A program made the translations under genes and the position numbers. Shown here piece by piece: positions 36,874 to 47,931 of a DNA stretch of 64,000 nt; position 1 is the first letter of the stretch, and each line of letters starts with the position of its first letter. Under the pieces are notes generated by a model. It worked only from the letters and a program-made list of their open reading frames with translations. It was not told the origin of the DNA and did not search any database. Source of the stretch: Actinomycetota bacterium (lineage in GTDB: Bacteria > Actinomycetota > Acidimicrobiia > Acidimicrobiales > Ilumatobacteraceae); contig VGAK01000006.1 of NCBI GenBank assembly GCA_016870775.1, positions 22,829-86,828 on the forward strand. The letters are read 5' to 3'.

Positions 36874-37883
36874 CCCGGCGGGGGCGGTGCCTGACCCACT
36901 CCCGAGAAGTACCCGAGCAGGGGCTGTGCCTCCTTGGCGAGGCGGAAGACGAAAGCATCCCCGGCCCAGCCCGAGTCGACCGGCAGGTTGTACGACACCG
37001 ATGCCCCATCGGCGAGCGGACGCAACTGGCGGCCCAGATCGACCAGGTCCAGAGCCGGGTCGACGCTCACGGCCGAGGTGACGGCACCGAACACCGACGA
37101 GGACTCGAGCGGGTGTCGCGACAGGTACGCGAGTGCATCCTCGGCGAGCCGACCGACGAACATGCGCTGTCGCGCACCGCGGCCCACGTCGCCGGTGCCG
37201 TCCTTGCGCCACGATCCGTCGATCTTTTCCTCGAAGAACCGGGAGCGGGCGTACGCGAGCGCCTGCGCCCCGCCGACCTTCTTGCAGGCCCTCTTGCCGA
37301 TGTAGAAGCCGGTGGCCTTGTCGCGCGAGGGTGCGTCGACGCACACGTGCACTCCCCCGATCGCATCGACCACCCTCTTGAAGCCGCTGAAGTCGATCTC
37401 CAGGTAGTGGTGGATCGGGATGTTCAGGGCGCGCTGCACCGTGCGCACGAGCACGTCGGGGCCGCGCTGGTAGGCGGCGTTGATCCTCTGGTGCTGCCCG
37501 GAGTCACCGATCTTGACCCACAGGTCGCGCGGAACCGACATCAGCGCGATCTCGCCGGTGCGCAGGTCCCGGCGCACCACGATGATCGTGTCGCTGCGCA
37601 TGCCGGGAGTCGCATCCTCCGAACCGACCGCGGCGAAATCCTCGTCGTCGGGGTCGGCGCCCACGCGCGAATCGGATCCGACGAGGAGGTAGTTCACGAC
37701 CTCGTCGCTCGGCCCCGACAGAACGGGGGCGACGGCCTCGAGGCGTGCCACATCGGCGAGTGCCGAGTTCGTGGCCCGCACGATCCCGAGCGCACCCGCG
37801 AGCGACAGCACGAGCGCGAACGATGCGGTGATCATCCACCGCGGGGCCCCCGTGAAGCGCGAGAGGGGCCGTTCCGACGTCAC
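36870..37883 (-). CDS. LytR-CpsA-Psr (LCP) family cell-wall ligase
   Basis: NYLLVGSDSRVGADPDDEDF; GMRSDTIIVVRRDLRTGEIALMSVPRDLWVKI; RINAAYQRG; ALAYARSR. Start 37883 inferred from TACCGT-N6-GTG. Confidence 0.93.
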   Translation of the reverse strand: MTSERPLSRFTGAPRWMITASFALVLSLAGALGIVRATNSALADVARLEAVAPVLSGPSDEVVNYLLVGSDSRVGADPDDEDFAAVGSEDATPGMRSDTIIVVRRDLRTGEIALMSVPRDLWVKIGDSGQHQRINAAYQRGPDVLVRTVQRALNIPIHHYLEIDFSGFKRVVDAIGGVHVCVDAPSRDKATGFYIGKRACKKVGGAQALAYARSRFFEEKIDGSWRKDGTGDVGRGARQRMFVGRLAEDALAYLSRHPLESSSVFGAVTSAVSVDPALDLVDLGRQLRPLADGASVSYNLPVDSGWAGDAFVFRLAKEAQPLLGYFSGVGQAPPPPG

Positions 37884-37896
37884 CGTCACACGGTAG

Positions 37897-38640
37897 TCAC
37901 GGTGATGCGGCGCGGAGATGCACCACCTCGGCGGTGTCCAGACGGTGCGTGATCGCGCATTCATCGAGCACCACGAGACGACCGTCGCGCTCCACCGCGA
38001 CGGCGTGACCGGTGATCTCCCCCGCGTCGGTGATGGCCCGCACACGATTCCCGATCGTGGCGAGGTGCGTGCAGTACTCGTCGTGGAGAGCCTCCGATCC
38101 AAGTGGCAGGACCGCGTCGAGCGCCCCGAGCAGCGCCGCGCACAGGTCGTGCGGCGAGGGGAGCCGGGCCGTCGCGTCGCGCAACGACGCCGCCCCCGGC
38201 GGCGACCATCCGATGTTGAGCCCGAGCCCCACGACCGTGAACCCGCCGTGCGTCGTGGCACCGGATTGGGCGAGCACGCCCGCGATCTTGGTGCCGTCGA
38301 GGAGCAGGTCGTTGGGCCATTTGATGACCAACTCGACGCCGGTCGTGGAACGGCATGCGACGATCGCCGCGAGGGAGACGCAGCGCACCAGATCGCCCGG
38401 GGTGAGACCCGGGTGCTCGCCGGTGCGGAACAGGATCGACACGAGGAGGTTCTGCCCCGACGGTGCCTCCCATGTGCGGTCGCGCCGCCCCCTTCCGGCG
38501 ATCTGGTGGTCTGCGCGCAGAACAAGTCCGTCGGGCGCCCCCGAGTGGGCCGCAGCCACCAGATCGGTGTTGGTGCTGCCCGTCTCGGCGACTGATTTCA
38601 CCAGCCACCGCCCGAGTTGGTTCGCACCGGCGAGGTCCAT
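37897..38640 (-). CDS. birA: Biotin-[acetyl-CoA-carboxylase] ligase
   Basis: ETGSTNTDLVAAAHSG; ADHQIAGRGRRDRTWEAPSGQNLLVSILFR; LVIKWPNDLLLDGTKIAGVLAQ. Confidence 0.95.
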   Translation of the reverse strand: MDLAGANQLGRWLVKSVAETGSTNTDLVAAAHSGAPDGLVLRADHQIAGRGRRDRTWEAPSGQNLLVSILFRTGEHPGLTPGDLVRCVSLAAIVACRSTTGVELVIKWPNDLLLDGTKIAGVLAQSGATTHGGFTVVGLGLNIGWSPPGAASLRDATARLPSPHDLCAALLGALDAVLPLGSEALHDEYCTHLATIGNRVRAITDAGEITGHAVAVERDGRLVVLDECAITHRLDTAEVVHLRAASP

Positions 38641-38659
38641 GGGGGCAAGATAGTCCCCT
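38641..38659. promoter_or_regulatory. 19-bp divergent birA / biotin carboxylase start-to-start interval with birA -10 TATCTT
   Basis: AAGATA (38647-38652) = TATCTT on minus strand, 6 nt from birA ATG. Confidence 0.55.
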
Positions 38660-40423
38660 GTGCTGAAGAAGATCCTGGTCGCCAACCGCGGTGAGATCGC
38701 AGTGCGCGTGATTCGTGCGGCCCGCGAGATGGGCATCGCGACCGTGGCCGTGTATTCCGAGCTCGACCGCGACTCCCTCCACGTCCGACTCGCCGACGAG
38801 GCCTATGCCCTCGGCGGCCAGACCGCCGCCGAGAGCTACCTCAACACCGAGGCGATCCTGGATGCGATCACCAAGAGCGGCGCCGACGGCGTGCACCCCG
38901 GGTACGGATTCTTCAGTGAGAACGCCGACTTCGCCCGCGCGATCACGGCGATGGGTGTCGAGTTCATCGGCCCGCCGCCCGAGGCGATCGACGAGATGGG
39001 CGACAAGGTGTCGTCGCGCAAGGCCGCTCTGCGCGGTGGCGCCCCGATCGTGCCGGGCACGACCGAGTTCGTCTCGTCCGCGGCCGAAATCACCGCCTTC
39101 GGTGACGAGAACGGCTGGCCAGTCGCGATCAAGGCCGCCTTCGGCGGTGGCGGACGCGGGATGAAGGTGGTGCACTCGGCCGACCAGGTGCAGGACGCGA
39201 TGGACTCGGCGCAGCGCGAGGCGCGCAACTTCTTCGGCCGCGACGAGATTTACGTCGAGCGCTACCTCACGTGGCCGCGCCACATCGAGGTGCAACTGGT
39301 CGGCGACAAGCACGGCAACGTGGTGTGGGTCTCGACCCGCGACTGCTCGGCACAGCGCCGCCACCAGAAACTGATCGAGGAGGCGCCGGCACCGGCGCTG
39401 CCCGACGGCGTCGAGGAGGCGATGGGCGGGGCCGCCGTGAAGGCCGCCAAGGCCGTCGGCTACTGGAACGCCGGCACGGTCGAGTTCATCTACCAGGACG
39501 GCGATTTCTTCTTCCTCGAGATGAACACCCGGCTCCAGGTGGAGCACCCCGTCACCGAGATGATCACGGGGATCGACCTCGTCGAGTGGCAGATCCGCGT
39601 GGCCTCGGGTGAGAAGCTCCCGATGACCCAGAAGCAGGTTCTCGCCGCGCGTCGCGGACACGCGATCGAGATCCGGATCAACGCGGAGGACCCGGCCGGT
39701 GGCAAGTTCCTCCCCTCTCCGGGACCGATCACGAGGCTGGTGACACCGGACGGCTTCGGTGTGCGCTTCGACGGCGGGTATCAGTCGGGTGACTCGATCA
39801 GCCAGTACTACGACAACCTCGTCGGCAAACTCATCGTGTGGGGCCGCGACCGCGACATGGCGATCGCTCGCACGATCCGCGCGCTCGAGGAGATGGTCGT
39901 GGAGGGAATCGCCACGACCATTCCGGCCGATCTGGCGATACTCAAGCACCCCGATTTCGCTGCGTGTTCGCACTCGACCAAGTGGGTCGAGGAGCGACTC
40001 GACCTCTCGGGCGTCTCGGCGACCCCCGCCGCGCCCCCTGTCGAGAGCGACGAGCCCCTCGTGCAGCGCACCACCACTGTCGAGGTGAACGGTCGTCGAT
40101 TCGACGTGAAGATGTGGGTGCCCGAGACCGCGGGTGTCGCGGCTCCCGCCAGGGCGAGGAAGACCGCACGCGCGTCGTCGGGTGGTGCCGGCGGCGGCCC
40201 GGGTGGCGGCAGCGGCAAGGTGAGCGTGCCGATGCAGGGCACGATCGTCAAGATCCTCGTCGAGGTCGGCCAGCGCGTCGAGGCGGGCCAGGGCGTGGTG
40301 GTGCTCGAAGCGATGAAGATGGAGAACCAGATCGAGGCCGACAAGTCGGGAACGGTCAAATCCATCAACGTCAAGCCCGGCGACACCGTGGGCGCCGGAG
40401 ACATCGTCGTCGAGATCGAGTGA
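38660..40423 (+). CDS. Acyl-CoA carboxylase alpha subunit (biotin carboxylase + BCCP)
   Basis: VLKKILVANRGEIAVRVIRAAREMGIATVAVYSE; GGGGRGMKVV; C-term VVLEAMKMENQIEAD biotinylation motif. Confidence 0.96.
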   Translation: MLKKILVANRGEIAVRVIRAAREMGIATVAVYSELDRDSLHVRLADEAYALGGQTAAESYLNTEAILDAITKSGADGVHPGYGFFSENADFARAITAMGVEFIGPPPEAIDEMGDKVSSRKAALRGGAPIVPGTTEFVSSAAEITAFGDENGWPVAIKAAFGGGGRGMKVVHSADQVQDAMDSAQREARNFFGRDEIYVERYLTWPRHIEVQLVGDKHGNVVWVSTRDCSAQRRHQKLIEEAPAPALPDGVEEAMGGAAVKAAKAVGYWNAGTVEFIYQDGDFFFLEMNTRLQVEHPVTEMITGIDLVEWQIRVASGEKLPMTQKQVLAARRGHAIEIRINAEDPAGGKFLPSPGPITRLVTPDGFGVRFDGGYQSGDSISQYYDNLVGKLIVWGRDRDMAIARTIRALEEMVVEGIATTIPADLAILKHPDFAACSHSTKWVEERLDLSGVSATPAAPPVESDEPLVQRTTTVEVNGRRFDVKMWVPETAGVAAPARARKTARASSGGAGGGPGGGSGKVSVPMQGTIVKILVEVGQRVEAGQGVVVLEAMKMENQIEADKSGTVKSINVKPGDTVGAGDIVVEIE

Positions 40424-40499
40424 GCCGCCGCTACTCGGCGACGCAATCCGAAGCCGCCGCTACTCGGCGACGCAATCCGAAGCCGCCGCTACTCGGCGG
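40423..40499. repeat. 29-bp tandem repeat, 3 copies (last partial), AGCCGCCGCTACTCGGCGACGCAATCCGA
   Basis: Copies begin 40423, 40452, 40481 (constant 29-bp period); last copy contains the final codons and stop of the minus-strand flavoprotein gene. Confidence 0.95.
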
Positions 40500-40501
40500 C
40501 T
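40481..40501. terminator. Hairpin AGCCGCCG-CTACT-CGGCGGCT between convergent genes
   Basis: Perfect 8-bp arms; loop holds the TAG stop of the minus-strand gene. Confidence 0.55.
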
Positions 40502-41856
40502 TCTGTCAACGCTTCGGCGAGGGAGGGATGCACCAGAAGGCTCTCGAGGATGTCGGACACCTTCAGGTTCGCGGTCACCGCAAGCGCCACCACACTGATC
40601 AACTCGCCCGCATGGCGACCCACGATCGTTCCCCCGAGCACCACACCGGTGTTCGGGTCCGAGATCAGCTTGACGAACCCGTGCGGATCGTTGTGGATCA
40701 GCGCCTTCGGTGTCGAGGAGAACGGCACCTTGGTCACCCGGATCTTGCGACCCGACGAGAACGCCTCGGCCTCGGCCAGCCCCACATCGGCGATCTCGGG
40801 CTGGGTGAAGATCGCCGACGCCGCCTTGTCGTAGTCGAGCACGCGGTGGTCCACGCGCAGCATGCCCATCACGTGCTCGGCGATCTTGCGTCCCTGCATC
40901 GAGGCCACCGACGACAGCGGCAACTTCCCGCTCACGTCGCCCGCGGCATAGATGTGCGGGACATTGGTGCGGCAGTAGGCGTCCACACCGATGTAACCGC
41001 GCTCGTCGAGCTTCACCCCGGCGTCATCGAGCCCGATGCCCTCCACGTTCGCATCCGATCCGATCGCCAGCACCGCATGGGTCCCGCGTGCGACACGACC
41101 GTCGTCGCACCGCACGACCACCTCGTCACCCTCGTGCTCGATCGACTGCGCGCGGGCGCCCTTCAACAGTTTCACCCCGCGCGCGAGGAACCGGTCCTCC
41201 AGCGCGGCGGCGGCCTCGGCATCCTTGCCGGGCAGCACCTGCTGGCGGCTGACCACGAGCGAGACCTCGGAACCGAACGAGGAGAACATGTGGACGAACT
41301 CCACTCCCGTCACACCGGAGCCGACAACCACGATGCTCTTCGGGAAGACCTTCGGTGGGTAGCAGTCGCGGGTCGTGAGGATGCGCTCGCCGTCGGGTGA
41401 GCACCATGTGGGGATGCGCGGACGCGAACCCGTGGCGACGAGGAACGCATCACCCTCGATCCGCGCCTCGCCCTCTGCGGAGGTCACCACGACCTCCCGA
41501 TCCGAGACGAAGCGGGCCTCGCCGCGCAGGATCGTCACGCCCTGGCTCTGGAGGAGCTCGGTCGTGGTCGACTGGATCCGCCCGACGATCCCCGAGATCC
41601 GCTCGGCGATCGAATCGACATCGATCTCCACGTCGTGCTGCTCGATCCCCATGCCGGCGAACCGCTTGGTCGCGCTCATCGCACCACCCGTTGCGATCAT
41701 CGCCTTGGAGGGGATGCAATCGAGCAGGTGGGCCGCCCCTCCCACGATCTCGCGCTCCACGAGCGTCACCTGGGCACCGAACCGCGCGGCCCATGTGGCG
41801 GCCGAGTTTCCCGCGGGACCCCCGCCGATGATCACGAGATGGGTGCCGTTGCTCAC
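40489..41856 (-). CDS. lpdA: LpdA-like NAD(P)H quinone reductase / flavoprotein disulfide reductase family (non-canonical redox motif)
   Basis: LVIIGGGPAGNSAATWAARFGAQVTLVEREIVGGAAHLLDCIPSKAMIATG - one of the two CxxxxC cysteines absent; TAGCCT-N7-GTG start. Confidence 0.82.
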   Translation of the reverse strand: MSNGTHLVIIGGGPAGNSAATWAARFGAQVTLVEREIVGGAAHLLDCIPSKAMIATGGAMSATKRFAGMGIEQHDVEIDVDSIAERISGIVGRIQSTTTELLQSQGVTILRGEARFVSDREVVVTSAEGEARIEGDAFLVATGSRPRIPTWCSPDGERILTTRDCYPPKVFPKSIVVVGSGVTGVEFVHMFSSFGSEVSLVVSRQQVLPGKDAEAAAALEDRFLARGVKLLKGARAQSIEHEGDEVVVRCDDGRVARGTHAVLAIGSDANVEGIGLDDAGVKLDERGYIGVDAYCRTNVPHIYAAGDVSGKLPLSSVASMQGRKIAEHVMGMLRVDHRVLDYDKAASAIFTQPEIADVGLAEAEAFSSGRKIRVTKVPFSSTPKALIHNDPHGFVKLISDPNTGVVLGGTIVGRHAGELISVVALAVTANLKVSDILESLLVHPSLAEALTEAAE

Positions 41857-41957
41857 GCTCCCGAGGCTACCGATGCGTCTCGCACCGGGAGCGGAACCGG
41901 TGTGACACCCAATGCACTTCGGTGACCATCCCCGCAAGAACTACCGTGTGTGACATT

Positions 41958-43535
41958 GTGAGCGGTGAGTCCCCCGGATCAAAACACACCTCGGGCCGGG
42001 TGGATGGCGAGGTGGACCACGAAGCGACGGTCGGCGACTCGGGGGCCGATGACCCGGCGGCCGGTCTCGAATTCGAGCGGAACCGCCGCACCGCGCACAT
42101 CGACGCACTCCGCGGTGCGGGAACCAACCCCTACCCGCACCGCTTCGACCGCACCCACACCCTCGGCGAGCTCCGCGAGCTCCACGGTGCGCTCGAACCC
42201 GGCACCGAGACCGACGTCCCGGTCCGCGTCGCGGGCCGGATCATGCTCAAGCGCGACCAGGGCAAGTTGATCTTCATCACCGTGCAGGACCGCACCGGCA
42301 CGATCCAATTGTTCGTGTCCAAGTCCGAGGTCGGCGAGGACGGGTTCGCGGCCATCGTGGAGTTGGACCTCGGCGACTGGGTGGGTGCAGCCGGAATCAT
42401 GATGGCCACGCGCAAGGGCGAGCTCTCCGTGAAGACCTCGTCGGTCAGCCTGCTGTCCAAGGCCGTGCGCCCCATGCCCGACAAGTGGCGGGGGCTCTCC
42501 GATGTCGAGACCAGGTACCGCCAGCGCTACGCGGACCTGATCGTGAACGACGAGGCGCGGCGCATGTTCGCGGTGCGCCACGAGATCATCGCCAGTTTCC
42601 GGCGCACCCTGCACGATCACGGCTTCATCGAGGTGGAGACCCCGGTGCTGCATGTCGAGGCGGGCGGAGCACCCGCCACGCCGTTCGTGACGCACCACAA
42701 CGCCCTCGACATGCAGCTGTACCTGCGCATCGCACTCGAGTTGCACCTGAAGCGACTGATCGTGGGCGGCATGGAGCGCGTCTACGAGATCGGCCGCGTG
42801 TTCCGGAACGAGGGCCTCTCGAGCCGCCACAATCCCGAGTTCACGTTGATGGAGCTGTACCAGGCCTTCGGTGATTACACGGAGATGATGGGGATCACCG
42901 AGCACCTCATCACGACAGCGGCGCGCGACGCCACCGGGTCCTCCGTGGTGACGATCGACGGGACCGAGATCGATCTCGCCGTCGGCTGGCGCAGGGCACG
43001 GATGATCGACCTGGTGGCCGAGGCGACCGGCAGGGAGGTGCACCCGAACCAGCCGCGCGAGACGCTCGTCGCGCTCGCCGCCGAGCACGAAGTGCGGGTC
43101 CAGCCCTACTGGGGCACCGGCAAGATCATCGAGGAGCTCTTCGGGGCCACCGCTGAGTCGTCGCTGCGCGAGCCCACCTTCGTGACGCACCACCCGGTGG
43201 AGGTGAGCCCGCTCGCACGGGTCGACCCGGCCGATCCGCACCTGACGGAGAGATTCGAGTTGCACGTCGGCGGTCGTGAGCTCGCCAACGGCTACAGCGA
43301 GTTGAACGACCCGCGCGAGCAGCGCGCCCGCTTCGAGGACGAGCAGCGCGCCAAGGATGCGGGCAACCTCGAGGCCGGCACGGTCGACGAGGACTACCTG
43401 CGCGCGCTCGAGTACGGCATGCCGCCCACCGGGGGCCTCGGCATCGGCATCGACCGTCTCACTATGCTGATCAGCGGCGCCCAGTCGATCCGCGACGTGA
43501 TCCTGTTCCCCACACTGCGACCGGAGGTGTTCTGA
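41958..43535 (+). CDS. lysS: Lysyl-tRNA synthetase (class II)
   Basis: [93 protein letters not shown] open from 41922; start uncertain. Confidence 0.94.
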   Translation: MSGESPGSKHTSGRVDGEVDHEATVGDSGADDPAAGLEFERNRRTAHIDALRGAGTNPYPHRFDRTHTLGELRELHGALEPGTETDVPVRVAGRIMLKRDQGKLIFITVQDRTGTIQLFVSKSEVGEDGFAAIVELDLGDWVGAAGIMMATRKGELSVKTSSVSLLSKAVRPMPDKWRGLSDVETRYRQRYADLIVNDEARRMFAVRHEIIASFRRTLHDHGFIEVETPVLHVEAGGAPATPFVTHHNALDMQLYLRIALELHLKRLIVGGMERVYEIGRVFRNEGLSSRHNPEFTLMELYQAFGDYTEMMGITEHLITTAARDATGSSVVTIDGTEIDLAVGWRRARMIDLVAEATGREVHPNQPRETLVALAAEHEVRVQPYWGTGKIIEELFGATAESSLREPTFVTHHPVEVSPLARVDPADPHLTERFELHVGGRELANGYSELNDPREQRARFEDEQRAKDAGNLEAGTVDEDYLRALEYGMPPTGGLGIGIDRLTMLISGAQSIRDVILFPTLRPEVF

Positions 43536-44461
43536 TGACCGCGAACGAGACCTGCGCCTGGGGTGCGGGCATCGAGACCCTCGATGCCGACGGCGCCGTG
43601 TTGGAGGTGCGGTTCCGCGCACTCGGCCTCGGCGAGATGCCCGCGTCGTTGCCCTCGATCGACCCGGCCGTCGACACCGATCCGGAGCGCGCCGTCGCCC
43701 TCCGAGCCGTCACGGTGTCGATCGACACCGCGTCGGCGCCGCGCGACACCGCCGACGCATGGTTGCGGCTCCATCTGTTCTCCCACCGTCTCGTGCTGCC
43801 CCGCACACAGAACCTCGACGGCCTCTTCGGATTGCTCCAGAACGTGGCGTGGACCACCCGCGGCCCGGTCCCCCTCGCGGCGCTCGAGTCCGTCAGGTGG
43901 AACCTGGCCCGCAAGGGTGAGCACCTCGTCGTCCACGGAGTCGACAAGTTCCCGCGCATGACCGACTACGTGGTGCCGTCGGGGGTGCGGATCGCCGATG
44001 CGGGCCGGGTGCGGCTCGGTGCGCACCTCGCGGCGGGCACCACGGTGATGCACGAGGGCTTCTGCAACTTCAACGCCGGCACTCTCGGTGTCTCGATGGT
44101 CGAGGGCCGCATCTCCCAGGGCGTGGTCGTGGGAGACGGCAGCGACATCGGTGGTGGCGCCTCGATCCAGGGCACGCTCTCGGGAGGCGGCAAGGAGATG
44201 GTCACGATCGGCGAGCGGTGCCTGCTCGGTGCCAACGCGGGACTCGGGATCAGCCTCGGCAACGACTGCATCGTCGAGGCCGGCCTCTACGTCACCGCCG
44301 GAACCGTCGTGATCGACCCCTCCGGCAACGCGATCAAGGCGCGACTCCTCTCGGGCCAGGACAATCTGTTGTTCCGCCGCAACTCGCTCACCGGCACCGT
44401 CGAGGCGATCTCGCGGTCGGGTTCCTGGGGCGGCCTGAACGCCGATCTCCACAAGAACTGA
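43535..44461 (+). CDS. dapD: 2,3,4,5-tetrahydropyridine-2,6-dicarboxylate N-succinyltransferase
   Basis: Left-handed beta-helix repeats; [58 protein letters not shown] typical of actinobacterial DapD. Confidence 0.93.
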   Translation: MTANETCAWGAGIETLDADGAVLEVRFRALGLGEMPASLPSIDPAVDTDPERAVALRAVTVSIDTASAPRDTADAWLRLHLFSHRLVLPRTQNLDGLFGLLQNVAWTTRGPVPLAALESVRWNLARKGEHLVVHGVDKFPRMTDYVVPSGVRIADAGRVRLGAHLAAGTTVMHEGFCNFNAGTLGVSMVEGRISQGVVVGDGSDIGGGASIQGTLSGGGKEMVTIGERCLLGANAGLGISLGNDCIVEAGLYVTAGTVVIDPSGNAIKARLLSGQDNLLFRRNSLTGTVEAISRSGSWGGLNADLHKN

Positions 44462-45015
44462 TGACACCCGACGATCTCGAATCCCTCATCCATCGCCGTG
44501 CGAGCGGGATGACGATCGATCGCGAGGCCTCCGTCGACGAGACGGTCATCGCCCGTGTCGTCCGCGCCGCGGTCGCAGCACCGAACCACCGCAAGACCCG
44601 TCCGCTGCGCGTGGCCGTGCTGCGCGGAGATGCACGGCTGCGCTTCGGGGAGGCCGTCGCCGACGTGATGGCCGCCCGGGGCGAGGAGAAGAACAGGGTC
44701 GACAAGACCCGCGGGAAGTACGGACGCGCACCCGTTGTTCTCGTCGTCGCGGCCGCCGAGGGCGAGAGCGGGCTCGAGACCGATGAGAACCGCTACTCGG
44801 TGGCGGCCGGGATCCAGAACATGCTGCTCATGATCGAGTCGTTCGGGATGACCGCGCTGTGGAGCTCGCCCACCAAGGGCGCAAACACCGAGATGGCCGC
44901 GTTCTGCGGGTTCGCCGAGACCGATCACGTGCTCGGGGTCGTCTATCTCGGTCACTCGGCACGACCCGCTCCCCCGCGGGATCGTCCCGATCCGACGGTG
45001 AACTGGATCGACTGA
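44461..45015 (+). CDS. Nitroreductase-family protein
   Basis: APNHRKTRPLRVAVLRG; YSVAAGIQNMLLMIESFGMTALWSSPT; translationally coupled (TGATG) to dapD. Confidence 0.85.
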   Translation: MTPDDLESLIHRRASGMTIDREASVDETVIARVVRAAVAAPNHRKTRPLRVAVLRGDARLRFGEAVADVMAARGEEKNRVDKTRGKYGRAPVVLVVAAAEGESGLETDENRYSVAAGIQNMLLMIESFGMTALWSSPTKGANTEMAAFCGFAETDHVLGVVYLGHSARPAPPRDRPDPTVNWID

Positions 45016-45028
45016 TCGCGCGTCGCTC

Positions 45029-45841
45029 TCAGCCGATGCGCACGCCCATCCCGCCGTCCACGGCCAGCAGCACACCGGTGACGAACCCCGCATCGTCGGA
45101 GGCCAGGTACAGCACCGCGTGGGCCGTGTCCCACGCGGTTCCCATCCGGCCGCGCAGGGGCACGCGCGCGTCGCGCCCGGCGCGCACATCCTCGGTGCTG
45201 CGGCCGGTCGCCGCGGCGATGCCCTCGACGGCCATCGGGGTGTCGATGAACCCCGGCAGCACCGCGTTGCACCGCACACCGTGCTTGGCATTGGTGTTCG
45301 CGACGCTGACGGTGAGCCGGTTCACTGCCGCCTTCGAGACCTCGTAGGCCAATTGCGTCGCACCGGCGAGGGAGGCGAGAGAGGAGATGTTCACGATCGA
45401 GCCGGCACCCTCGCGGCGCATGGGGCCGAGCACCGCGCGCACGATGCGCCATGTGCCGGTGAAGTTCACCTCGAGCGTGCGCTCGAGCACCTCGTCGGAC
45501 ACGATGTGGGCCGGCCCGTCACCCGACAGACCGATGCCCACATTGTTCACCACGATGTCGATCCCACCCCAGAGCGACCCGGCATGCTCCACGAGTCGCT
45601 CACCGGCGTCGGGGGCGGTGATGTCGAGTGCCATCGCAGTGGCGACCCCACCGTGCGCGACGATCTCGGCGGCGGTCCCCTCGGCGCGTGCGGGCACCCT
45701 GTCCACACACAGGACCTCGGCGCCCTCGCGCGCGAGCAACAATGCCGTGGCCCTGCCGTTGCCGAGTGTCTCGCCGGGAGTCTGACCCGCTCCGACGACG
45801 ATCGCGCGCTTTCCCGCGACCCGTCCCCCCGCGGTCATCAC
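45029..45841 (-). CDS. SDR-family oxidoreductase
   Basis: GKRAIVVGAGQTPGETLGNGRATALLLAREGAEVLCVDR; NNVGIGLSG; YEVSKAAVNRL. Confidence 0.9.
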   Translation of the reverse strand: MMTAGGRVAGKRAIVVGAGQTPGETLGNGRATALLLAREGAEVLCVDRVPARAEGTAAEIVAHGGVATAMALDITAPDAGERLVEHAGSLWGGIDIVVNNVGIGLSGDGPAHIVSDEVLERTLEVNFTGTWRIVRAVLGPMRREGAGSIVNISSLASLAGATQLAYEVSKAAVNRLTVSVANTNAKHGVRCNAVLPGFIDTPMAVEGIAAATGRSTEDVRAGRDARVPLRGRMGTAWDTAHAVLYLASDDAGFVTGVLLAVDGGMGVRIG

Positions 45842-45845
45842 GGTC

Positions 45846-47444
<1,599 letters not shown>

Positions 47445-47491
47445 GCGGCAAGGCTACGAGCCGGGCACCGCGGCGACCCAAGCCGGTCCCC

Positions 47492-47890
47492 TCAGCGCGC
47501 AGCGACGAGCGCGATCTCCATCGACCACTCCGGGCGCGCGAGAGCCGGCACGGTGACGAGCGTGCTGGCGGCCCGGTGGTCCCCCATCACCTCGTCGCGC
47601 ACCGCCATCACCGAGGCGAGATCAGCCGGAAGGGTCTCCCGTGCCACCACGTAGGTGGTGATGCTCACGACGTCGGCGATCCCCATGCCGGAGGACCGCA
47701 GGATCTCGATCAGGTTGGCCCAGACGCACCTCGCCTGGCCCTCCAGCGACGAGGGCACCGTCCCGTCGGGCATCGTGGGCACCACTCCCGAGGTGAAGAC
47801 CATCGTGGCCGGGCCGTCGACGCGCACCGCATGGGCGTACTTGGCCGCGGGCGGCGCCAAGTGCTCGGGGCGCACCTCACTGATCGGCAT
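47492..47890 (-). CDS. RidA/YjgF-family protein
   Basis: Tail ITTYVVARETLPADLASVMAVRDEVMGDHRAASTLVTVPALARPEWSMEIALVAAR. Confidence 0.88.
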   Translation of the reverse strand: MPISEVRPEHLAPPAAKYAHAVRVDGPATMVFTSGVVPTMPDGTVPSSLEGQARCVWANLIEILRSSGMGIADVVSITTYVVARETLPADLASVMAVRDEVMGDHRAASTLVTVPALARPEWSMEIALVAAR

Positions 47891-47919
47891 GGCTGATTCC
47901 CATCACCGCCATTGTGCCC

Positions 47920-47925
47920 TAGGGT
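47920..47925 (+). promoter_or_regulatory. Leaderless-type -10 TAGGGT, 6 nt before ATG
   Basis: ccTAGGGTtggggtATG. Confidence 0.5.
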
Positions 47926-47931
47926 TGGGGT

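Noticed and set aside
37961-39973. 670-aa minus-strand ORF
   Set aside because: Overlaps out of frame with birA and antisense to the carboxylase; no recognisable domain.
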